This document shows positions 42,701-58,345 of a stretch of DNA of 64,000 nucleotides, piece after piece. Below the pieces are notes generated by a model that saw nothing but the letters and a program-made list of their open reading frames with translations, was not told where the DNA came from and ran no database searches. Made by a program: the position numbers and the translations under genes. Positions within the stretch are counted from its first letter, which is position 1. Every line of letters starts with the position of its first letter. Location: the NCBI RefSeq assembly GCF_964340395.1, contig NC_135563.1, positions 24,137,309 to 24,201,308 of the forward strand. The letters run 5' to 3'. The stretch is from Glandiceps talaboti (taxonomy: Eukaryota; Hemichordata; Enteropneusta; Spengelidae).

Positions 42701-43700
42701 TGTAGGGTCACCCCATTGTTTATGTTAACAATAGAACTGTGCGTTATCACTGTATCTTATATAATGTCAACAAAAAAACCCCTTTCCTTTACGGAGTCAG
42801 TATACTTCTTGTGGGATTGACGTCAGGGCCTGGCCCTGGACTTAGACAATTTTGATGTCTGCGGTAAAATGAATGTGCGAAAGCGACGCAAGGTGGGAAA
42901 GTTATTGCGTCATTTGCAATTTTAGGGTGGTGGTGGGGGGGGGGGGCAACGTCGCAAGGTCGTGGCCTCGGCAGAACACTGGTATAAGACGCCATGGGGA
43001 ACATTTGATGTTCGTTCGAACCTTACAATCTTGCTGTGTTGAACTCAGGAGTCGGTTGGAAATAAAAACAGTTTTTTTTCTGATGTCGGAGCTGCAAATT
43101 AGGGTCTGTCGGGAGATGAGAAACAGAAAAATAAAAAGGGCCTCCCTAAAATATAATAAAAGTAATTTCAAAATTGCATGTCAGGAAAATAAAAAAGTTA
43201 AAGGGTTTATAATGACGATAAAAAATAGAAGGATGAAGTTTATACGTCCCTGGTTGAACCTTGTCGTAGCATATCAATTCAGAGCCATGTTTACATGTAA
43301 ACACACCCTGTCTCGTGTCTTCTACCTACAGCACACTACTTTCTAAATATAACATGTCACTGAAATGAACCAAATGGAACATTCTAATTCCCAATTATTG
43401 AATTCTAATCGAAAGTGATCTGATATTTTCGTACTCGCGAACTTACAGAAATCGGATGAGAAAGGGCTTCACGAGAAGACAACACATGAGGCAATGTATA
43501 AATAACGTGGGCGAGTTCACTGATCTTGGATGGGTTATCTCGGAAATGTCCTTTTTTATGTGTACATGTATGTACTCCAAAATGTATGGTTTTCAAAGTC
43601 GCTGCATCTCTTTGATTTGTTTCTTTTAAGAAAAATACGGCAGTATGGTTTTCAATGGCCACGTCAGTATCGAATGAACGCTAGGTCCCCCTTTGATCTA
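42701..43700. other. Intergenic, no gene recognised
   Basis: A G-rich tract (GGTGGTGG then about 11 G) lies at about 42927-42946. The ORFs at 42873-43346 and 42902-43171 overlap on opposite strands through it and show no motif. Confidence 0.45.
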
Positions 43701-44015
43701 GACGTATCATGTGTCGTCGCAGTACAATATACTATGATTAATACTCACAGTGTTACAGCGAAGTGGCTAGCTAGCCTCACAAATAGCAAAGTCATCGGAA
43801 ATGTTGTCGGATGTACTATCTCTGTTGATAACTATGTATTCACTTTTTTTTAATTATTTCATTTTCTATTGATTCGGTTCATTACCACCCACACAGCAGC
43901 AGTTTTGTCATCTTTCAAAAAACTACCCATGCTTACACAGTGTGTCATGGTGCCGTATATCGTCTACGACTATTTTTGTCTCGTAAAATAAAATAAAATT
44001 TGAACATGCTGACAA
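43701..44015 (+). repeat. Near-identical ~318 bp repeat, copy B
   Basis: Second copy of 39694-40014, in the same orientation and 4.0 kb away. Similarity starts at GACGT-ATCATG and ends at CTGACAA; outside these points the flanks differ completely. Confidence 0.9.
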
Positions 44016-44051
44016 GAACTATGGTTAAGCATGTCTTACAGTGCAAATTTT

Positions 44052-44160
44052 TGTTTTGTTTGTTTTGTTTGTTTGTTTGTTTGTTTGTTTGTTTGTTTGT
44101 TTGTTTGTTTGTTTGTTTGTTTGTTTGTTTGTTTGTTTGTTTGTTTGTTTGTTTATTTTG
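44052..44160. repeat. (GTTT)n microsatellite
   Basis: Nearly pure tetranucleotide run of about 108 bp; the Lys-Gln-Thr-Asn ORF on the minus strand is its translation. Confidence 0.95.
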
Positions 44161-44817
44161 TTTTGATTTTTGACGTGGGAGCGTGACGTATTCACCACAC
44201 TGTGCTATGTCCATATGAACGTGTTTTCGCCGCGATGTATGTATTTTTCCAGGTAGACACAACAATGGCAACATCATTGTTGCGTCTTTTTACATTGACT
44301 AGACTGCGTCAGTGGTACATGTTATTGTATCAAAATAAAAGCAATCAATTCTCGGTAGTCTGCTTGACAGCAAGACAAACAATCCGGACTACGCATGCAT
44401 TACAAAATATTTGCAATGCCCCTTTCTGTTTTTAAGTCAACTTCGTGTTAATTTTAGCAACTTGTAAATTACTGATTATTCCTAGTTGTTCGGCAAAGTC
44501 ATGTAAACAATAAACTAATGAGTTGGTAGTCTATCAGCTAGCCCTCGGATGTTCTTCCGATAAAATACGACACACAGCCGAACAACGCTATCGAGGATGA
44601 AGAAGGCAGGCCCTCACATACGAACTTCGTTCGCTTATATTTATAGCATCGAAAGAAAGCCCGAACGTCTAGCAGCAAGACTAATGAGTTGGTTGCTTTC
44701 ATTGCCTATCTTGCTTGTGTATATCATGTGTGTACGGCACACTGTGTACCACACATAAATGCAGTGTCACTGGGACCCGGAAGTATGTACGTACGCATAC
44801 GCTCATCATGTTGTCAG
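44161..44817. other. Intergenic, nothing recognised
   Basis: No gene or repeat recognised. Confidence 0.45.
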
Positions 44818-45405
44818 CTGAGTTGGAGATAATTCAAAAATCATGAAACTTTGTTACACCAGATATCATCAACTAGTGCATGCCAACAGCAATGATGTTT
44901 TTTCCTAAATTTGAATTTTTTAAAGTGTTTTATGTCTAATTTTTCAAAAAATCACATAATATGGTTATTTTGGTTACCATGGCAACTGATGTTCATTAAA
45001 TGACCACTTTTTTGAACTAAGCATGACAAACTACCCTTGGTAGTGGGGTCAATGTGCAAATAAAAATATATTTATCAGATTTATAATGTTATTTGTGAGA
45101 TGTATGTGTATGTAATGAAAACATAATTTTCACGTCTACCTTATATTTCCATGGAAACAGCTATCCAATTTGATACAGTTTATGTTACACCAGGGGGCAC
45201 TAACTCATACATGTCTAATACAAGGACATTTTTTCACTATATTATCTTTTTTTTCAATGTTTTATGTCAAATTTTGGAAAAATGATTAACATATTATGGT
45301 GATTTTGGTTACCATGGCAACAGATGTTCATAAAATGACCCCCTTTTTGGAACTCAGCATACAAAACTACCCCAGGTAGGGTGGTTAATATTCAAATACA
45401 CTCAA
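44818..45405 (+). repeat. Diverged ~335 bp tandem duplication
   Basis: Blocks 'TTACACCAG', 'TTTTATGTC-AATTTT', 'TTTTGGTTACCATGGCAAC', 'GATGTTCAT-AAATGACC' and 'ACTACCC--GGTAG' occur twice in the same order, about 335 bp apart (TGGTTACCAT at 44971 and 45306). The copies differ at many sites, so the duplication is old. No ORF is conserved between them. Confidence 0.8.
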
Positions 45406-45446
45406 TTATTATAATTCTTCTTATTCTTCTTATTATTATATAATAT

Positions 45447-45449
45447 TAA

Positions 45450-45491
<42 letters not shown>

Positions 45492-45680
45492 GTTGTTGTT
45501 GTTGTTGTTGTTGTGGTGGTGGTGGTGGTGGTGGAGGTGGTGGTGGTGGTGATTGTTGTAGTTGTTGATGGTGCTGGTGTTGACGATGATGATGTTGTTG
45601 TTGATGATGATGACGATAATCATGACGGTAATGATAATGATGACGATGACAACGACGATTACGATGATGATGTGAAGACA
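45447..45680. repeat. Compound (ATT)n-(GTT)n-(GGT)n-(GAT)n microsatellite
   Basis: Successive trinucleotide runs grade into one another. Long Asn, His, Val and Asp runs in all frames are artefacts. Confidence 0.93.

Positions 45681-48627
<2,947 letters not shown>

Positions 48628-48677
<50 letters not shown>
48628..48677. repeat. (ATC)n microsatellite
   Basis: Pure trinucleotide run of about 50 bp; the poly-Ile ORF is an artefact. Confidence 0.95.
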
Positions 48678-48794
48678 TGTTTTATTGTTGTTATCGTGCC
48701 TGTTAATCAAGTGGAGTTTAATTTTCACTGACATATTTAATTATTCCTTAAATGAAAATAAGTAAATAACTATAACTAAATAATTAACTAAATA

Positions 48795-49160
48795 AATAAA
48801 TGTTTAGTTTTAACGATTAATTTGCATTGTCAACTATTTTCGGCAATTAGGCTATATCTTAAGAACCCAAATTTCAGATAATTTAGTACATGCATTGATG
48901 GCAAAGAAGCGCATGTATCCTTTAAAGCTTGTTGATGTCACTTATAATCTTAAACATCATTTGTATAATTAACTATTCTTTGATAATTAGGCAGTATCTT
49001 AAGTACGCAAGGTCAAATGTCACATAGTTCTCACATAACTAATTTTCTAATTAAAGGGAACATCATGTATGATAGCTATTGCACAGAATTTTGCATTCCA
49101 ACAGTGTGTGTTGGAACAACAATATACGGGAGGCATTCAATTTATATCTGGGTTTGCTTT
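48795..49160 (-). mobile_element. Helentron/HINE-like element, partial copy in reverse orientation
   Basis: Read on the minus strand it has AACCCAGATATAAATTGAATGCC at one end (near 49155) followed by the CTCCCG block, then units with 'TAAGATAT-GCCTAATT' and 'GCAAATTAATCG'. It lacks the microsatellite and terminal hairpin end and is more diverged than the 14-22 kb copies. Confidence 0.55.
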
Positions 49161-51555
49161 ATGTTGCCCAGACACCCAGTCATTATTAACCTTTAATGTT
49201 TAAAGCTTATACAATGAAACCGTTAACTGATAAGGACTATTAGAACTAGTTTCAATTACCGTAAACAATGTATACCATGTGCTGCAACTTTGTATTGTTC
49301 AGTAATTGGAAGGAAAGATGATCGGGAGAATTAGGTGGGGTGGGGGGGGGGGGGGTAAAAAAACTGTTCTTGGGGATAGCCAAATTTTAGAACATGGGAT
49401 AAGGGGATTGTCAAATTTTACTTTGACTAATTATATTGTCTAACTTTTTATTGTATTTGTGATTTTGGAATTCAATCGCAGCCACATCAGTTAGGAGAAG
49501 GGCTAGGATTATGGTTAGGGTTAGGGTAGTCTCGCTGCCAGACTAGTAACTATCGTCCCTAAGCTTTGTATGTCGAGCAGCGCAGCCTCTGTATGACAAG
49601 AACTCTGCCCAAAGCATAGACTTTACGACAATGAACGATTCTACATCAAAGGTACAGTTTTATGTTTAGCTTTGGGGGTAAGGCACTACTACGAATGAGT
49701 CACACAAGTTGGAAATTAGAATTGACCTCAATGTACGAAGGCTGAAGAAAGACATTTCCATGCCTTGTGAGGGAAACTGTGTACACATAACTGAATATTT
49801 AGTGTCATTTTTTTCAGCAGATTATATTTAAGCAAGAGTATTCTCAATAATAATGTGAGAACTCATTGTAAATTCTTGAACATCTTTATTTAACTCTTTT
49901 CAGAAAACCGCTGATCAATCACAATCATAGGCGCTAATTTCGCTCTCTAAGGGTTTTATGTCATTCATTTGACCATATGTCGACAAATTATTCATAGTGA
50001 AACAACATCGACGTATATAGTAAACATTTCACGCTGATATAATATATTACAGGCTCAATTGTACATGTCGTAAGTTACATGTGTCTGAAACGTCGACATA
50101 CACGACTGTAATATCTACGGTGTTATTAGAAGTGTAGAGAAACCACGATCATTATGAATGTCAATCAATGAATCTGTCTGTACCCTAAAGACTAACGATT
50201 TCGAGTGTTGTGCATCGTAGTCTATAATCAGCTCCCAGAAAACGTGTTGGTGAGGTGCTCTATATAGATTCACAAAGTGCATTTTATTCTGCAGCTGATA
50301 TTCTTGAATCAAATGCTCAAACTTGTCTTTAGTGTTTACTCTTCACATGTAGGTATCCTATTTGTCTCTTTCACAAAGACTCATCGTTAGTGATTCGTTT
50401 GGGTTTAGTCTAACAGTGAAAGACGATGACGCCAGACAGGAAGACACTTGACAGTTACACCAACAAGACGACTAAAAGGAACCAATAGCATATAAGATCA
50501 CTATTTCCCTATCAAGTGAATTTACAAATCTGACAAAAGTTTGTGAGATGACATGGATGCCAATTTTCAAATCTAGAGTGCAGCTCGCCATACTCTTCCC
50601 GTGAATGTTACTAAAATAGTTCTTTGTTTTCTCTTCTTTGAATTCATTTCCGTCAAGAAACACTTTATCACACACTTTCGTTTTGCATCATTGAAGTGGA
50701 CACAATTTGTTTTTCTTTCTAATCAATCATAAGCTTAAATATCATCTGGATTATTTAGGTTCCTAAGGAGTTTTTCGATTCGGAAGGACTTGTTTTATGC
50801 ACAGGCTTACAACAATTTAATAGCAATCAACTGTTAATCCATGAAGCAACTTGTCACTTTCAAGTATATTAGTCAAACACTTTCAAATGAATATTAATGC
50901 AATAATAGTTGTTCATTTCCCATGCGACTGATCATGCACAAGGAAATATAGCTGTTCGAGGCCACTATGGTCTACCTTGCTGAATACAAACATGACATTT
51001 AGAACTAGATAATTTCAACCTGACGGTTAATATATCACATTTACGGAACTTTTCAGCTCGACAATGGTGGGTGGGGGAGGGTGGGGGTGTTACATGACGT
51101 CGTCAACGGAATCATGATGATACATGTTCTGGAGAGGCATGGTTCCCTGGGGTCATAACTTCCAAGTAATCAGTCATATTTGTGACTACATTGTTTTCAT
51201 GTAATGAACACTGTACAAAACATTGTGTCAAAGACCCATCGAATATGATACCCACAAATAAAATATGCGAAAAGAAATGTATTGCATATTTTAAAAGGTT
51301 GATACGTTGAAAATACATGGTACATGGAGTAAGAATTTCTCCGTAATTGCACGTGGCATATGTAAATTGTAGAGATCCTCTAATACGGAGTTTTACTTCC
51401 TATGCTACATTTCCTCTTTAAGCTTTCGCCTTAAGTGCCTTTGGAGTACGTACTATCTTACCGATGATACCAGTCTAATTAGCCTTACATCGACTCCTAG
51501 CATCGACTTGACTTCGATCTATTGTTTTTCATTTTCCCCACGAAAATATGGGAAT
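49161..51555. other. Intergenic with poly-G tract and short TTAGGG pair
   Basis: A G-rich run lies at about 49336-49355, and two tandem TTAGGG units at 49515-49526. No gene recognised in the remainder. A second G-rich patch (GGTGGGTGGGGGAGGGTGGGGG) is at about 51066-51088. Confidence 0.5.
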
Positions 51556-51559
51556 ATAT

Positions 51560-51627
51560 ATGAATGAATGAATAAAAGAGTGAGTGAGTGAGCGAATGAA
51601 TGAATGAATGAATGAATGAATGTATAT

Positions 51628-51661
<34 letters not shown>

Positions 51662-51806
51662 TGTATGTATGTATGTATGTATGTATGTATGTATGTATGT
51701 ATGTATGTATGTATGTATGTATGTATGTATGTATGTATGTATGTATGTGTGTGTGTATGTATGCGCGTGTGTATGCGTTTGTGTATGCGTGTGTGTGCGT
51801 ATGTGC

Positions 51807-51837
<31 letters not shown>

Positions 51838-51924
51838 TGTATGTATGTATGTATGTATGTATGTGTGTGTGTGTATGTATGCGCGTGTGTATGCGTTTGT
51901 GTATGCGTGTGTGTGCGTATATGC

Positions 51925-51955
<31 letters not shown>

Positions 51956-51980
51956 TGTATGTATGTATGTATGTATGTAT
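51560..51980. repeat. (GAAT)n then long (ATGT)n microsatellite with duplicated core
   Basis: (GAGT/GAAT)n at 51560-51620, then (ATGT)n to 51980. A 60 bp GT/GC-rich variant block (GCGCGTGTGTATGCG...) occurs twice, at about 51763 and 51881, an offset of 118 bp. This shows that a block of the array duplicated as a unit. Cys-Met-Tyr-Val ORFs are artefacts. Confidence 0.93.
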
Positions 51981-52025
51981 GATCAGAAACATAATATATC
52001 CATTGTTATATTAGTAATCAGTGAA

Positions 52026-52262
52026 CTATTGCAAAGGCAATCCTCTAATGCCGTAATGGGCCATTTTAGAACGAAGAATTTCATGATTAATTGTATCAAA
52101 AGCCTTGGAAAAGTCTGGAAATGCAAAGAGTAACTTTGCCTTCATCCATTTGATTGATAAAATAATTGACAAGATTAATAAGTGACAGCTTAGGGGTATA
52201 CTTTTTGCGACAGCCATACATACGACGAAACTCAAAACAAACCTCGGTCCTTAAGGGTCATT
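52026..52262 (-). pseudogene. LINE reverse transcriptase scrap (palm N-terminal part)
   Basis: The minus strand first reads KKYTPKLSLINLVNYFINQ and MDEGKVTLC, then after a one-base deletion FPDFSKAFDTINHEIL and SKMAHYGIRGLP. 'FLDFSKAFDTINHEILLSKL-HYGIRG' is the hallmark of RT motif A and following region in Jockey/CR1/RTE-type LINEs. It lacks the YxDD motif and all other domains, carries a frameshift, ends in a stop at 52026 and abuts the ATGT microsatellite. It is a dead fragment. Confidence 0.88.
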
Positions 52263-52976
52263 TTAAATTCCTGTGAAATAATAGTTTATGATGGCAAATC
52301 GATACATGCAATGACATGTAGAATATCATTCCATAGGGTGTGACAATACAAAATGTATTAATGGACAGAAATACTCCAACAACCTGTTAAGGTTGTTAAC
52401 CTTCAAAGGTAATTGGCAGGACACATGAATTCCTGATTGACATTGGCAGTTTTTCATAAGAATGACAGTACATGGGAAAAGAACGAAATAAAGTAGCTAA
52501 TCACTTGAGGTTATCACCTTGAATAGTATAGCTTTGTCTCGGGCAAAGCAGAAAATTAAGTGATCTAAGAACAAACTTAGTTATCAGTAAAAAGTCTTCT
52601 ATTGTCAAAAAGACAACAAACGCCATTAATCTTTGCTATGAATAGATACTATTTCAGTAAATCATATGTTGAAGTTTACCCATTTACATTTTTTACCCGA
52701 ACAATCATATGCATTATAACATTTCTGGCCACTCTACTTCAAGAAACCAGTAATCCTATACCTGTGTCTGTGTGGGCCAATCTTTATTAAACCTTTCGCC
52801 ATGAGCACAAGTTGACGATACATGAATACCAGCTTATCAAGAGTGCAACGGACAATTGTAATGGCATTGATACCTGGGACATACTTGAGTGGAGGTTTGC
52901 CAGGAAGAGTTACGTCATGGAATGTTAGTTAATGCTAATCTATTCATCCATAATCTCATCCATAATTCCACCCATA
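52263..52976. other. Intergenic, nothing recognised
   Basis: No further LINE sequence or gene recognised past the RT scrap. Confidence 0.45.
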
Positions 52977-53012
52977 AGTCCATCCATCCATCCATCCATC
53001 CATCCATCCATT
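52977..53012. repeat. (CATC)n microsatellite
   Basis: Pure tetranucleotide run of about 36 bp, with related CATCC units scattered just upstream. Confidence 0.92.
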
Positions 53013-55337
53013 CATCAATACACCCACCCACCTATCACTATCAATATATAAGGTAATCCAAGTCTGATTTGTTTCATCAATATATGAAGACAGCGGGAAA
53101 GACAGCGATGTAAACGGGGTTTCTTATATAACATTATCACGTCTACATTTAATAGAGCATTCAAGTTAGAGCATCAGATATTATTTATAACAATTTCTCA
53201 AATGAATCGATTGTATATTCTCTAAAGTGTGTTATATTAGTTATGTCACCATACTTCTCTTATTATAGAATGTCTACATGCGTACGATCTCGCAGAAACC
53301 CATATAACCCTCTATGAAAAGTTTAAAACCAAATATAGATGTTTATTTAATAAACGTGCAACGTAATAAAATCCTCTTTCGTGTGTAATTCTTGTCCTTT
53401 TAAGCTCTATCCTGTCATTGCCCCTCATCTATACTTCTGCCGCACTAAAGGCTGGGGATGTATTATTTAATGAGATTAATAAGTCGCACTGACTCATACC
53501 CTCATATATTTAAAATGATTTGAAGTAATCCTCAGAGTCTGTGCATTAAATATTCAAAGTACATATACTCATTCTTAGTTGCCCGTTCAATGTCTTTTGT
53601 TTCAACACCGGAAGCAATGAATTAAAACTATGTGTACTGACTGGAATAGAGAATTTGACCCCAAAGACGTGTAATCTTTAAATTCGTTTCATCGTAATAA
53701 GCCAAAAAGGAGATCAATATGAACAATGTTTACGTTTCCTGATTGCTGCCCCAGGGAATCAAAGTTAGATGAAAATGTGCAATGAATATTCCAACACTAT
53801 GGCCTGTGGGCAAATATGACTTACGTCAAGCACGGGATATATCGTAATTGCAATAAACTTCAAATATGTTATTATATATGGGACGTCGTGATGACTGGTT
53901 ACGATATTTCCAAGTCTCATCTGGGTATCTCCGTGTCTCAAAAAAGAGAACATATATATAACAAAATAATATAAATGTTACTTGTCCCTGTAATATGTTT
54001 GACTCTACAACACTAAATAGTCCTACAAAGTACAGACAATTGTCTGACATTTCAATTGACAATTTTAACGGAATCTATTATGGAACAATTTAAGTGACCG
54101 ATGCGACTTTGCTAAACACCCTCCTTTAAACGTCAAAATGTCAGTTAATGCACTCAGTTCCCTTGACGCCTTTTGCGTACACGGCGAACATTCGACGTCA
54201 TTCTTCATCATTTTACGCTGCAAAGAGTAATTACACAACAATATATCTGTACTCTTGATGCCGTTCAGACGTAAACTCATCTTCGTGAATACGCAGGAGA
54301 TTTGGTGTCAGAAGTGGTTACCCGACGATAGTACATTCTCTTTGTAGACGGCTCGAAAAGTAATTGATCTTTTCCTGGAGCAGTACACATGAAAGGCAAA
54401 ATCAGATACAAGTAATCGATAGATGCTCATTACTGTGTATTTGACTGGTAAATTGTTTAATCTACTATTAAATAACACTCACTTTCTTGTCATGGTTTAC
54501 TTATCTTTGAAACACAACTTGTTATCGCAACCAATACAAAGACATATCTACTTGATATAAAGCAGTTACTTTTTGTTGCGAAATTGTGTAGATTTTAACA
54601 TTACAACAGTAACTACAACCATTTCACCATCCCTTACCCCATTGCTGGCCTCCTTGAAATCTATTCATCCTAACTAGTATCATGATATTGTTGTCTTTTG
54701 CTGAAAAAAAGCTTTAAAAAATCTTGTTTTTTTGACTGAAATCAAAATAAAAAAGAATTCGAAGATTTGCGTGCGATCATGATACACTTCTCACAAGGTT
54801 TAAAGTTCAGACTTCAACATAGGCAGTCGAAATAGTGTACCGCAGATTCCTTTTGACGTGATCCGTAATCCATTCAAACCTGAGCAGGGTTCACCAAATA
54901 AGTCACTATACTACTCTGTACTGATCTCTGACATTTAAAGCTTTCATTATGACGTATATGTATACATTGATAACATTTGAAAGTGTTTGAATATTTATGC
55001 ATTTTGATCATTTACACAAAATTCCGGATGACACAATCACCAAAGGTTTGGTTTAAAAATATGTAGTATCTAATTATTAACAGTTAGATGAATAACATTC
55101 TTTGTTCAGCCTTTAAAGTTCAAAACAACTTTGAAACAGAACTATTTACAAGAGTGAAAATGTTTACTGGTCTTTTATAATTAGAAAGTTGTTTGGGACT
55201 TAATATTTCGTATCGAAAGTTGGGTTATTGTTCTTGTTGAAAAACAGTACTGCTAATATATACAAATAAATCGTATTCAGTCCTTACCCCTTGAATACTA
55301 TCTATTAAATGACAAATTATAGCAATATGAAAGTTAA
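53013..55337. other. Intergenic, nothing recognised
   Basis: No gene or repeat family recognised; several short overlapping ORFs on the minus strand (53765-54280) show no motif. Confidence 0.45.
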
Positions 55338-55640
55338 AACCAGATTTAAATTGAATGCCTCCCGTAAGGGAATCACTAGTTATGCAAATAACTCAATAAA
55401 CGTAAGAAAACCTATGGTAACAGGTTTTTTGACAAGCGTGCTTTCTTAAGTTAATGTATGTGCCAAATTATATGGAATTTGAAGAGTGCATGATACTGCT
55501 TAATTACTGAATATCGTTCGTTTTTAAAAATACCCATTAAAGGTAAAAGTTGTAGCAACAAACTTCATAGGACAGGTGCGTATTATTATGGTTGACATTT
55601 GCACCATATTATACGAAATGGGTTTTCTTTTTCTGTAACT
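55338..55640 (+). mobile_element. Helentron/HINE-like element, 5' partial copy
   Basis: Left end AACCAGATTTAAATTGAATG plus the CCTCCCGTAAGGGAA hairpin, followed by about two diverged units ('ATGTGCCAAATTATATGGAA', 'GCTTAATTACTGAATAT'). The microsatellite and right terminal hairpin are missing. Confidence 0.6.
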
Positions 55641-58236
55641 GTATTCGTGAATCTGTAATTATACAAACATAACGTTACAACATACGAGACGTTTTGTGAT
55701 TTTAGAATTGATGGGCTACAAGGAAATTGATGCATGCAATAACAATAATTGTTGACGTCAACATAGTAAATAGGCTTTGGTCATAGCTCAAACCAGTGTA
55801 ATAGTTTAACACAGTTCATTTTTTCTGTAGCACGGATACAACTGAAGTTGTCACATGTTTCATTAATGGCAGTTCCATTTAAAATAAGTATATTGGGTTA
55901 GAGTATTTCTTTTAATTGCATCATAAAAGTAAAAACTTTGTAATACTTTATGTGTAATATTAGTGTATTCATACAATACAATTAAAGCATTCGTTGCATT
56001 CTTTTTTTGCAACCTTAATTTTCCGTATGAGTGTCATAAAAACTTGTTCTGTGTTGCATACATGATTTGAAAACTGATTCTTGGTTGGTTTGATTTTAAA
56101 GGTACTGCATATTCACTCCTACACAGTATTACAGGTATCATTGTCACTGCCATGATAAAAGTTATCTTTATCATCATAAAAAAGAAATCATTCATTAAAA
56201 GCATTTCAAAATTTCAAAGTGATGAAATCAGCCATGTCACTGTCATTCCCGTCCAAAAATATGAACTAGTTAACAACCACATTCACTTCTTTCCGTCTGT
56301 GACTACTTACGCACAAAAGGTGGGTAAACCTCAACAATAAAAATGTACATGCTGATCTATGCCATAGTTTGTTATATTAATATATAATATTACACGCCTC
56401 TAGCTGCAATAGAAAATGTGGGATTCGGTCCAATCCTTTATTTATTGAACAAAAACTACAGAAGTACGCCGAAACGCGCGTAAAACACACACAAGGAAAT
56501 GTGTGACATCAACATCTATATACATTGTCAGCGTTATCTGCATGTTTTATTCGTTCAAAACAAATCGTTACTCAATTCATTTACATCAAGGAATTCCATG
56601 AGGATACGTATACTCCGATCGAAAGACCGTTATATCCACACTAAAGTAATGAACACAAGTACAGATCTAAATACAGATAGGCATGTGGCACACGCAGAGT
56701 GAACGTTCTCTTTTGTCATCATGGCCTCCAAAGATTGGTCAATTGACGTTATGCCAATAACTCCAACAGTGCTAGTTTGGGAACTTGAAACTATACACGT
56801 ATGTTGCACGCATGCCATTAACTGAATAGAAGATCTGAGGCAATCCTGATTGTTGTATTGGATGACCTTTCTTGAAACGTAATATTAGCTTTTTATTCCA
56901 TTGATGTGTTGTAATACGTCTATCATGTGGTGACCGCATACAATTTCACTTGTAAAGCATTCCCATATAATAATTAGTGATCCTTGATATGTAATGAACT
57001 CGATTAAATTGTCACTCTCAATACTTTGCATTCAAATTCACTGTAATTATTGTGATAAAACTTCCCAAGGGTTCGTGACACACCTAATTTTGGTAACACT
57101 AATCACCGAAAGGGCGTGTGAAATACCAATCTTCCATTTTAATCAGTATCTACAAGGCTTGATTTATAGAACATAAATGTCTTGATAATTTGTATATTTA
57201 ACAGTACCATTCCGATTACAGTACGAAGAAATATGATATAAACCCTAGTTAGAATTAAGATACGTTCATAAAACCATTTATAATGTAAATGATAACATGA
57301 AAGACAAAACGCTAGCTCGTTGCTAATACGTTTGTGTTAAGTATAGTTTACATATTCTTTACAATCATTCAACATTGCGTGTAAACTTTGCTCGCAATTT
57401 CGTTATTTAAGTAAGCTTCATGCGTCACCTTCCTTTTGATTAAATGACGAAGGCGAAAAGGTGCTGCAAACAAGTTCATTCAATACAAAGACTTGAATAA
57501 ATGTGGAAATGTGTTGTATTCCATAATACACAAGAGTGTGAAAACGTTGAGTATATAGAATTGCTATTTCAGCTGTCACTACGGACATATTTATAAATTA
57601 CTATGGCGTATACGTAGCGGCACGATTTCATTTTAACAAGGCAATGATTACATAAACCTGATTGTCTCAGCAAATACCAAATGTTTAACTGTTTCAAGTT
57701 GTCAAGTTTATGACTTAAAAGAAACACTGTGAGTGTCTTATGAAATCTTGATAACTTTTCATTCAATCCAATGCAATTGTTGGGAATTATTGCATAGAAT
57801 CAATAAAAAAACAATCAACAAAGTGTCTGTCATGTGGATTGAAAACGTAATTTGATTTGATATTACCAGTCAAACAAGTTTAACGTAAGGAAGACAAACC
57901 ATACTCAACGTGTAAGATATTACTTTCTCATATACTGGAGAGAACAGTGCTGGATGCAATATTAGTAGCAGAGCATTACAGACTTAATCTAAAGAATAAG
58001 GATGTTATAGTCGTTACTCTGAGTTTGGCGCTTCCTGAGCGATCATCAGGCGACTGATAAATTGAGATTGTCAAGGTCGATATGTACACGTAAATGTTCG
58101 TGTATTCATTGCGTAACAAGATGGTGGGACTAAATTATTCCTTACGAAGGTTTACTTCTGTAGTTGGCAATGAAATATTAATTTTATTTTCGTGGCGGCA
58201 TTTACTAAATAATTATAAATAATTATTTCCTTGCCA
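55641..58236. other. Intergenic, nothing recognised
   Basis: No gene recognised. The pair of opposite-strand ORFs near 56499-56818 has no motif. Confidence 0.45.
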
Positions 58237-58345
58237 TATATATATATATATATATATAACTCGGTGAGTATCAATCTGCTAAGACAGTGCTCTATACCGC
58301 AGTGGCAGAGCGTAATAGTTTTGGTAGTACTGGAACTCTTTCTTG

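Noticed and set aside
42789-43346. Opposite-strand ORFs of 71-157 codons as a gene
   Set aside because: They overlap through a G tract, have no motif, and lack support from codon pattern or splice sites.
39694-44015. LTR retrotransposon with 318-bp LTRs
   Set aside because: There are no gag/pol/integrase remnants, no primer-binding site after the first copy and no matching flanking duplication.
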